Shown here: positions 1-5,257 of the stretch, piece by piece
Numbering within the stretch: position 1 is the stretch's first letter
Layout: every line of letters starts with the position of its first letter
From: Oscillospiraceae bacterium
GTDB taxonomy: Bacteria; Bacillota; Clostridia; Oscillospirales; Acutalibacteraceae
Length of the DNA: 7,920 nt
NCBI GenBank assembly: GCA_029012165.1
Contig: JAQXLO010000161.1
Location: forward strand, 1 to 7,920
Direction of reading: 5' to 3'
Notes under the pieces: model-generated
Told to the model about the DNA's origin: nothing
Seen by the model: the letters and a program-made list of their open reading frames with translations, nothing else
Database searches by the model: none
Translations under genes and position numbers: made by a program

Positions 1-76
1 TGGTGCTTCCGGTCGGAATCGAACCAACGACACGTGGATTTTCAGTCCACTGCTCTACCAACTGAGCTACAGAAGC
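1..76 (-). tRNA. tRNA-Phe (anticodon GAA)
   Basis: Read on the minus strand, this 76-nt segment folds as a complete cloverleaf. The acceptor arms GCTTCTG and CGGAAGC pair over seven positions with one G-U. The anticodon loop CTGAAAA places GAA at 43-41. The T-loop GGTTCGATTCC is canonical, and a discriminator A is followed by an encoded CCA at the window edge. It decodes UUY phenylalanine codons. It is the last of three tRNAs, 8 nt after tRNA-Asp, and probably shares its transcript. Confidence 0.96.
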
Positions 77-84
77 ATTTAAAA

Positions 85-161
85 TGGCGACCCGGAACGG
101 GCTCGAACCGTCGACCTCTAGCGTGACAGGCTAGCGTTCTAACCAACTGAACTACCGGGCC
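85..161 (-). tRNA. tRNA-Asp (anticodon GUC)
   Basis: This 77-nt minus-strand tRNA has acceptor arms GGCCCGG and CCGGGTC that pair over seven positions with one G-U. The anticodon loop CTGTCAC gives GUC at 127-125. The D-arm (GTTCAGTTGGTTAGAAC) and T-loop (GGTTCGAGCCC) are canonical, with discriminator G and encoded CCA. It decodes GAY aspartate codons. It lies 7 nt after tRNA-Val and 8 nt before tRNA-Phe in a cluster that must be cut from a common precursor. Confidence 0.96.
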
Positions 162-168
162 ATCCTCG

Positions 169-244
169 TGGTGGGAACAACAGGGCTCGAACCTGTGACC
201 CCTTGCTTGTAAGGCAAGTGCTCTCCCAGCTGAGCTATGCTCCC
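169..244 (-). tRNA. tRNA-Val (anticodon UAC)
   Basis: This 76-nt minus-strand tRNA has acceptor arms GGGAGCA and TGTTCCC that pair fully with one G-U. The anticodon loop CTTACAA gives UAC at 211-209. The T-loop GGTTCGAGCCC is canonical, with discriminator A and encoded CCA. It is the promoter-proximal member of the cluster, so its 5' end is where RNase P must remove the short leader. With U34 it can read GUA and GUG and, if modified, other valine codons. Confidence 0.96.
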
Positions 245-245
245 A

Positions 246-273
246 CGTCGCACCGCCGAAACGACCGGCGACG
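246..273 (-). other. hairpin-forming 5' leader of the tRNA transcript
   Basis: The stretch between the tRNA promoter and tRNA-Val contains CGTCGC (246-251) and GCGACG (268-273). They form a 6-bp GC-rich stem that can extend by a CCG/CGG step across one bulged base. The expected transcription start is near 273, so almost the entire leader would be this hairpin. It ends one nucleotide before the tRNA 5' end. The pairing is seen directly; any effect on RNase P processing is inference. Confidence 0.5.
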
Positions 274-279
274 CTGTAT

Positions 280-308
280 AGTATACTGCATATGGTGCAA
301 AAAGTCAA
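280..308 (-). promoter_or_regulatory. promoter of the tRNA Val-Asp-Phe cluster
   Basis: On the minus strand, a -35 box TTGACT (308-303) is separated by 17 bp from a -10 box TATACT (285-280). Each box has one mismatch to the sigma-A/sigma-70 consensus. An A/T-rich stretch at 309-355 lies upstream and could act as an UP-like element. The predicted start is near 273, about 29 nt before tRNA-Val. Strong sigma-A promoters of this type are usual for stable RNA genes. Confidence 0.85.
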
Positions 309-394
309 CACTTTTTTTTAACTTTTTTCGTTTTTTCCAAATTTTTTCCTGCGCTGTCATTCTATGCAGATGCGGGCGGTTTGAGAACATAAAA

Positions 395-1447
395 TTAATT
401 GCGCAGCAGCCGATTGACCTTGATTTTTTGCAGGGCGTCAAAGGGAATGGTAAACGGCTTGAGGGAGAACAGCACCGTCATCGCAAGGGCTATGCCGAAA
501 ATTGCGGCGATCCCCCAGCCTGTGGCAAAGTACTCATGCCAATTGTATTCCAGCTCCGCCAGATACACAAAGCGGTGCAGGATATACACGGACAGAGACT
601 TGGCACCGAGGGCGGTAAAAACCACCTTGCTGCGGGGCATGATCGACAAAAACGCCGCGCCCATAATAAACGCCTCTGCGTAAAAAGCCAGTCTTGCCGT
701 CCAATACAATCCGTAGGGCATGAAGGAGATGGACTCGATGCTCGTATAGGGAAAGTTGCAGGTGAATATTTTGCCCGCACCTGTTTCCGGCACCAGCGCA
801 AACATGGTGATGATCCCGGCAGCAGCGATGAGCAGCGGAATGCGCACTTTCCAGCGGAACAGCTTTTCGATCTGCTTTTGCGTGCAGTAGTAGCCGCACA
901 GGAAAAACGGGAAATGCACCAGCACACGGGAGATGGCCATGAAGTTCAGACACTGGGTTTCATATCCCGCCCACAGAGCCACTACAAAGCTGACGGGGAT
1001 CGCCACTGAAGCCTTGAACCGTGCCACAAAGGGCAGGAAAAGATGCCACAGGATCAGGCACTGCAAAAACCACAGGGAACTGCGGGCATTCATCACGCTG
1101 GCAGAAAACTGCGCTTTCAGCACCAGCCGCTCAAACAGCGACACCGCCAGCTGCGCCGCAAGATAGAGAACGATATAGGTAAACGTCCGCTGCACCTTGA
1201 CGGTGTTGTCCTTGGCGATATAGCTTTTGGCAAAGAAGCCGGAGATAAAAATGAACGCCGGCATATGAAACACATTGATGGAACTCCACACGACCTTGCA
1301 AAACGGGATCGTGCTCGTCAGCGGAGACAAATAATGTGCCAGCACCACAAGGAAGATCAGGATGAACTTCGCATTGTCGTAAAAGTACAGTCTGCCCTTT
1401 TCATTGGCAAAGGGTTTGGTTTTTTCAAGGCGTACCGCTACGCTCAT
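395..1447 (-). CDS. multi-pass membrane acyltransferase, fucose 4-O-acetylase-like (acyltransferase 3 family)
   Basis: This 350-residue protein resembles the acyltransferase-3 superfamily of integral membrane enzymes that move acetyl or other acyl groups onto extracytoplasmic sugars. Closest in style are the fucose 4-O-acetylase-like proteins (COG3594 type). Visible hallmarks are YFYDNAKFILIFLVVLAHY (21-39), with the conserved first-helix His38, FHMPAFIFISGFF (60-72), SLWFLQ (124-129), VHFPFFLCGYY (177-187) and GAKSLSVYILHRF (281-293). About ten hydrophobic helices are apparent and there is no cleaved signal peptide. The length is normal for the family. The ATG overlaps the upstream stop codon as ATGA, and a perfect AGGAGG (1463-1458) sits 10 nt upstream inside the preceding gene, so translation is probably coupled. 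A job in O-acylating the surface glycan built by the upstream protein is inferred from context; the acyl group and acceptor cannot be read from the sequence. Confidence 0.88.
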   Translation of the reverse strand: MSVAVRLEKTKPFANEKGRLYFYDNAKFILIFLVVLAHYLSPLTSTIPFCKVVWSSINVFHMPAFIFISGFFAKSYIAKDNTVKVQRTFTYIVLYLAAQLAVSLFERLVLKAQFSASVMNARSSLWFLQCLILWHLFLPFVARFKASVAIPVSFVVALWAGYETQCLNFMAISRVLVHFPFFLCGYYCTQKQIEKLFRWKVRIPLLIAAAGIITMFALVPETGAGKIFTCNFPYTSIESISFMPYGLYWTARLAFYAEAFIMGAAFLSIMPRSKVVFTALGAKSLSVYILHRFVYLAELEYNWHEYFATGWGIAAIFGIALAMTVLFSLKPFTIPFDALQKIKVNRLLRN

Positions 1448-4119
1448 ATCTTCTGTGCCTCCTGCGCTTTGGCTTTGGGACCGAGAAGCTCTTTTTCCAG
1501 CTCTTCGGTGGAAATGTCCTTGTATTTGCCTAAATCGTAGTTGTAGATAAAGTGGTGCGACTTGCGCAGTGTTTCGGGGGGCATCTTCATGTAATTGCCG
1601 AAGTGGCAGATCAGGTAATCCTCCCAGTGCTGCATGGTGGGCATCTCGTAGCCCTCAAACTCCAGCATGACCGGCTCGCCCCAGTATTCCTTGGGGAAGC
1701 GCTCCTGCTCGTAGGTATAGATGCTCGCAGGCAGACACACCCAGCTGGACACCTTGTCGCAGTCGTACCGTGCCGCCCAGCTGTACCAGCGCCACTTCAG
1801 GAACCAGCGGGGCATCATGCGGGCAATCACACGCTTGAGCCAAATCATCTGCACGTCACGGGAGGCGGACAGCGCCGGGATGGGACGTGCTTTTTCCAGC
1901 ATCCAGAAGCGCCAGAACTTGGTTTTGGCTTCGTGCTTTCTGCGAGTCTTTTCGTCGTCGGGACTGCCGTCCAAAGCGAGGATATCCAAGAATATGCCGC
2001 CGTTTCGCCATGCGGTATCGAAGCGGGAATCCTTGTACTCGATGCGGTTATGGCAGAAGGGTACGCAGTCCTTGTCCAGCTTGAACTCCGGGGACAGCTC
2101 CTTTTTGGCGATCTTGAGGAATTTGTCGTAGTCAGGTCTGGGCATGGTGATGTCCATGTCGTCATCCCACGGGATGAACCCGCCGTGCCGCACGGCGCCG
2201 AGGATGGTGCCGCCCGCAAGGTAGTAGGTCAGGTTATGTTTTTTGCAGATGCGTTCAAACTCCAGCATGAGCTTCAAGACCATCAGCTGGATCTTGCGCA
2301 CATCCGCCGGCTCTACCTCCACGACCTTGCGCTTGAGCAGACGCTGTCTGCCGTGCATCTGCACAAACTTTTTAAACCGATCCAGCGCTCTGCCGGGCAG
2401 CAGATACAGCTTGCCCAAAATGCCGTGCTGGCTGTAAGGGCGGGATTTCCAGTCGTAATACTTCATGGCTCTCTGCAAGCCGGGGTTGGTTTTGGTGCGG
2501 GAATAGCGGGCGTTTTCCATGTTGAAGGACTTGAAGGACTGCATCGCCGTGGAAACAGCGCCGTTACCGTCTGCGGCATTGAAGTCCCGCAGACAAAGCT
2601 CCGTCGGCACACACCGAAGCAGTGCCCGGCTCACCTGTCCCGAGGACAGGGGGATATCGTAGAAATCGGCGATCTGCCGCACACCCAGCCCGCACGCCGC
2701 CAGCCGTGCCGCAAAGTCCGCCGGGATGATCTTGCGGCTTTTATATGCCGCCGCATCCGTCATGACAAAAGAGGAAAAAATATCCGCGCGCATTTGAAGG
2801 CGCAGTGCGTCCTTTTGGCAGACCTCGCTGTCCCGGAACGCCTGCACAATGGCATCGTAGCTCCTGCCGGACAGGAGCAGGGCGGCATAGATGGCATCCG
2901 CACAAACGCCGTCCAGCCGCAGTTTGCGCACGGCCTTGGCGTTGTCCGTTTCCCCGGCGATCAATTTTGTGTAGGACGCCAAACATTTTTCGGCTTCCTT
3001 CAATGATTCATTGTATGCTTGCAAAGTGGCGTCGATCTGCGCACTGTACTGTGCGGCCAGCGCCTCCCGGTAATGTACATCCAGCAAAGCCCGTGCCTTT
3101 TCGCTGTAGGCTTCGCATTCCTTCTTTTCCATGAAACGCAGCATCTGTGCGGCAATGGCATCCACGTCCGAAGCGCACACGGGTATACTCACATCCGTAT
3201 CCGCCGAGAAGTCGCCGTCACGCAAAACAATGGCGGGAATGCCGGCGCTGATGCTTTCCATCACCGTTTCGGGCATGGTGATCAGGTGGGCGTAGGTCAG
3301 GGAGACATCCGCCGTGCGCAGGAAACGCAGCGGCTTTAAAACCTCCGGCTCGATGTCGATATACTCGGAAAGGGAGGTGTCCCGGATATCCCGTTCCAGC
3401 TCCTCACGCACGGCGCTCTTGCGCACGCCGACACAGACCACGGTCATGCGGGCATCGGGGAAGCGATCGTGCACCAGGGAAAATGCCGTGATCGCCGCAC
3501 GGGTATTGCGTCCGGCGTAGGTCGTATAGTAAACGAATCGACCGCCCTCAAACTGTGCGGCGCCGACTTCCTTGTCAAAGTACGGGAAATAGAACGGCAG
3601 ATAGACGCAGTTGTTTGCACCCATGCTGCGAATCATATTGCAGTCCGTCTCGGAATGGGAGATCACGCAGTCCGCATAGCGGATCATGTACATACACGTC
3701 ATGGACAGCTTTTCAGAGCCGGAACCGATATAGTACAGCGGGGAACGATCCGTGTCCCAAATGGTACAGCGTCCCATGCGCTGGGCTGTCTGAAAAAACT
3801 GGATCGTCTTGCCGTACAGATCCCCAACGAAAATAATGGTCTTGGCAGGAATCTCGCTGACGATCTTGACAAAAGCCTCCTCCGTGGAGTAGCCTCTGGT
3901 TTCATACACGTCGATGGCATAGCGCTTCATGCTCTCGCAGGAGACGTAATCGTCGCCGCCCGGCTCGGACTGGGTAATCAGGTGTACACGCCGACCGAGC
4001 TTGTCCATTGCCTGCACCAGCGACGCCAGCGACTGAAAGGCGCTCGTCTGGCGAAACGCCCGTGCGAAAACGATCAGGTCACGGTCACTGCTTTCTGTGC
4101 TGTATTCTTTGATTGCCAT
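1444..4119 (-). CDS. two-domain glycosyltransferase (GT-B type) - LicD family phosphotransferase
   Basis: This 891-residue protein joins two enzyme modules. Residues about 10-365 look like a GT-B glycosyltransferase. There are two Rossmann-like halves, an acceptor half with IIFVGD (95-100), and a donor-binding half with FVYYTTYAGRN (195-205), MTVVCVG (225-231) and the signature PETVMESISAGIPAIVL (283-299), which matches the E-x(n)-E element of GT4-like enzymes. Residues about 605-860 are a LicD domain with AGGTILGAVRHGGFIPWDDD (635-654) followed by MDI; the Asp cluster is the metal and nucleotide site of this nucleotidyltransferase-fold family. LicD proteins transfer phosphocholine, and relatives transfer polyol phosphates, from CDP donors to glycans. 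Residues 370-600 show no domain I recognise. No membrane segment or signal peptide is evident, so a cytoplasmic location is likely. The gene starts 8 nt after rsmA with only a weak GAGAAG-type ribosome site and overlaps the acyltransferase by 4 nt. The phospho-group is not determinable here. Confidence 0.88.
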   Translation of the reverse strand: MAIKEYSTESSDRDLIVFARAFRQTSAFQSLASLVQAMDKLGRRVHLITQSEPGGDDYVSCESMKRYAIDVYETRGYSTEEAFVKIVSEIPAKTIIFVGDLYGKTIQFFQTAQRMGRCTIWDTDRSPLYYIGSGSEKLSMTCMYMIRYADCVISHSETDCNMIRSMGANNCVYLPFYFPYFDKEVGAAQFEGGRFVYYTTYAGRNTRAAITAFSLVHDRFPDARMTVVCVGVRKSAVREELERDIRDTSLSEYIDIEPEVLKPLRFLRTADVSLTYAHLITMPETVMESISAGIPAIVLRDGDFSADTDVSIPVCASDVDAIAAQMLRFMEKKECEAYSEKARALLDVHYREALAAQYSAQIDATLQAYNESLKEAEKCLASYTKLIAGETDNAKAVRKLRLDGVCADAIYAALLLSGRSYDAIVQAFRDSEVCQKDALRLQMRADIFSSFVMTDAAAYKSRKIIPADFAARLAACGLGVRQIADFYDIPLSSGQVSRALLRCVPTELCLRDFNAADGNGAVSTAMQSFKSFNMENARYSRTKTNPGLQRAMKYYDWKSRPYSQHGILGKLYLLPGRALDRFKKFVQMHGRQRLLKRKVVEVEPADVRKIQLMVLKLMLEFERICKKHNLTYYLAGGTILGAVRHGGFIPWDDDMDITMPRPDYDKFLKIAKKELSPEFKLDKDCVPFCHNRIEYKDSRFDTAWRNGGIFLDILALDGSPDDEKTRRKHEAKTKFWRFWMLEKARPIPALSASRDVQMIWLKRVIARMMPRWFLKWRWYSWAARYDCDKVSSWVCLPASIYTYEQERFPKEYWGEPVMLEFEGYEMPTMQHWEDYLICHFGNYMKMPPETLRKSHHFIYNYDLGKYKDISTEELEKELLGPKAKAQEAQKI

Positions 4120-4127
4120 TTCTTCTC

Positions 4128-4985
4128 TTACCCCTTATATAAACGGTTGGATATATCCGCAAAATCCTGTAAAGTAAAGGTCTCCGCACGCACACGCTCA
4201 TCCTTGCCCAGAGATTGCAGCAGTGCGGCGATATCCGCCTTGGCAATACCCAGACCGGCGCTCAGTGAATTGACCGCCGTCTTGCGCCGCTGGGCGAAGG
4301 ATGCCTGAATCACACGGAAAAAGAACGCCTCATCCGCAACCTGCACAGGCGGTTTTTGACGAATGTGCAGCTGTATGACGGCGCTGTCCACATTGGGTGC
4401 GGGCATAAAGGAGCCACGGGACACCGAAAACAGCTTTTCCGCCGTGGCATAGTAGTGTACCGCCGCCGTCAATGCGCCCGAAAGCTTTGTGCCCGGCTCG
4501 GCGCAGATGCGGTCAGCCGCCTCCTTTTGTACCATGACGGTGATGTTGTCCAGCGGCAGACGACTTTCCAGCAGGCACATCAAAATCGGCGAAGTGATGT
4601 AGTACGGCAGGTTGGCGCACACGCTCACACGCATTCCGGGAAATTCCGTTTGCAGTACCTTTTTCAAATCGGCCTTGAGGAAATCCTCATTGCGCACGAA
4701 TACGTTCGGGCACTCGCAGAGTGTTTCCGCCAGCACCGGCAAGAGACGTGTGTCCAATTCAAAGCAGACCACCTTCTGAAAACAGGCGGACAGCTCCTGC
4801 GTCAAAACGCCGATGCCCGGTCCGATCTCCAGCACACCCTCCCCCTGCGGCGCCGCACACGCCTGCGCCATGCGGGGGCAGACGGTGGGATTGACCAAAA
4901 AGTTCTGTCCCAGCGCCTTGGAAAAGGAAAACTGATGCCGCTTTAAAATGTCTTTTATTGTGCCGATATCGGATAAATTCGGCAT
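4128..4985 (-). CDS. rsmA: 16S rRNA (adenine1518-N6/adenine1519-N6)-dimethyltransferase RsmA/KsgA
   Basis: RsmA dimethylates two adjacent adenines in the 3'-terminal hairpin of 16S rRNA using S-adenosylmethionine, a late step of 30S maturation. Loss of the enzyme classically gives kasugamycin resistance. From the ATG at 4985 the product is 285 residues, a normal family length. Landmarks are FSKALGQNFLVNP, the SAM-binding motif I EIGPGIGVLT (53-62), the acidic motif FELD (75-78), the catalytic motif IV NLPYYITSP (125-133), and PNVDSAV (197-203) with FAQRRKT (230-236) near the C-terminal helical part. An in-frame GTG at 4991 would add two residues (Val/Met-Ile). I prefer the ATG because family members commonly begin a few residues before the DIGTIK segment and the leader carries GGGATGG upstream of both. 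It is the first gene of the minus-strand operon, driven by the promoter at 5016-5044. Confidence 0.96.
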   Translation of the reverse strand: MPNLSDIGTIKDILKRHQFSFSKALGQNFLVNPTVCPRMAQACAAPQGEGVLEIGPGIGVLTQELSACFQKVVCFELDTRLLPVLAETLCECPNVFVRNEDFLKADLKKVLQTEFPGMRVSVCANLPYYITSPILMCLLESRLPLDNITVMVQKEAADRICAEPGTKLSGALTAAVHYYATAEKLFSVSRGSFMPAPNVDSAVIQLHIRQKPPVQVADEAFFFRVIQASFAQRRKTAVNSLSAGLGIAKADIAALLQSLGKDERVRAETFTLQDFADISNRLYKG

Positions 4986-5015
4986 AATCACACCATCCCA
5001 TACTGCAATACGTTT

Positions 5016-5044
5016 ATTCTATCATAAAAAGCCGTAACCGTCAA
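5016..5044 (-). promoter_or_regulatory. promoter of the rsmA - GT/LicD - acyltransferase operon
   Basis: On the minus strand, TTGACG (5044-5039) and TAGAAT (5021-5016) are separated by exactly 17 bp. Each box has one mismatch to the sigma-A consensus. The predicted start near 5009 leaves an untranslated leader of about 24 nt before the ATG at 4985. No promoter-like element is visible in the 8-nt gap downstream of rsmA, so this is probably the main promoter for all three genes. Confidence 0.78.
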
Positions 5045-5116
5045 GAAGAACCGCCGCATGGAATACAATCTCGTCGACGTATGGTCAAAATCGAACAGAT
5101 CACATATCTTGTTTTT

Positions 5117-5145
5117 TTGACACATTTTTTACAATATTTTGTAAT
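5117..5145 (+). promoter_or_regulatory. upstream promoter P1 of the zinc-ribbon/Sel1 gene
   Basis: A perfect -35 box TTGACA (5117-5122) is followed after 17 bp by TGTAAT (5140-5145), one mismatch from the -10 consensus. The spacer and -10 box lie inside the left arm of the inverted repeat at 5129-5165, so a protein bound there would block this promoter. The predicted start near 5152 falls inside the right arm. In so A/T-rich a stretch a chance match is possible, which lowers the confidence. Confidence 0.5.
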
Positions 5146-5165
5146 TTTTTTACAAAATATTGTAA
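5129..5165. promoter_or_regulatory. perfect 16-bp inverted repeat, probable twin operator
   Basis: TTACAATATTTTGTAA (5129-5144) and TTACAAAATATTGTAA (5150-5165) are exact reverse complements separated by five T residues. Each arm is itself a near-palindrome with TTACA and TGTAA ends and one mismatched half-position. The element can therefore be read as two dimer-binding sites whose centres lie 21 bp apart, about two helical turns and so on one face of the DNA. It overlaps P1 and ends 8 bp before the -35 box of P2. Neither promoter would transcribe the whole repeat, which favours a DNA-binding role over an RNA hairpin. The regulator family is unknown; GntR, TetR and BlaI/CopY-type repressors use broadly similar TACA/TGTA operators. 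Confidence 0.7.
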
Positions 5166-5172
5166 TTATTTG

Positions 5173-5201
5173 TTGACGATTGAAACGGATTGGGTTATAC
5201 T
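5173..5201 (+). promoter_or_regulatory. main promoter P2 of the zinc-ribbon/Sel1 gene
   Basis: TTGACG (5173-5178) is separated by 17 bp from TATACT (5196-5201), each with one mismatch to the sigma-A consensus. The predicted start near 5208 gives a leader of about 50 nt before the ATG at 5258. The twin inverted repeat ends at 5165, directly upstream of the -35 box. A regulator there could exclude polymerase or contact it as an activator. Confidence 0.78.
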
Positions 5202-5257
5202 TACTGTGTATCTTTTGGTACATTTTGTTCATTTTCTAAATGAGAAAGAGGGAAAAA

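Noticed and set aside
42..311. An 89-codon minus-strand open frame across the three tRNA genes
   Set aside because: Its peptide (for example EHSSAGRAL and SVGRAV) is the usual spurious translation of tRNA T- and D-arms.
299..316. An AAAAAGT / ACTTTTT stem considered as a rho-independent terminator of the operon
   Set aside because: The stem is almost all A-T with one G-C pair and a 4-nt loop, so it would be weak, and it coincides with the -35 box of the tRNA promoter.
203..1009. A 268-codon plus-strand open frame starting inside tRNA-Val
   Set aside because: It begins within a tRNA, crosses a strong promoter and runs antisense to the acyltransferase. The product is low-complexity Arg/His-rich without recognisable domains.
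1552..3006. A 484-codon open frame on the plus strand
   Set aside because: It lies wholly antisense to the GT/LicD gene, and its translation is rich in His, Arg and Gln with no domain motif. The minus-strand frame carries clear GT-B and LicD signatures and operon spacing.
3469..4308. A 279-codon plus-strand open frame over the GT N-terminus and the rsmA end
   Set aside because: It is antisense to two well-supported genes and spans their junction, with no supporting motif. It is a shadow frame of GC-rich coding sequence.
5129..5165. The inverted repeat considered as a bidirectional transcription terminator
   Set aside because: It is nearly all A/T with few G-C pairs, and no transcript converges there because the genes on either side diverge. 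Position over promoters fits an operator better.
5041..5232. A 63-codon minus-strand open frame in the divergent intergenic region
   Set aside because: It overlaps all mapped promoter elements and the palindrome, has strong A/T bias giving Lys/Ile runs, and has no convincing ribosome site.
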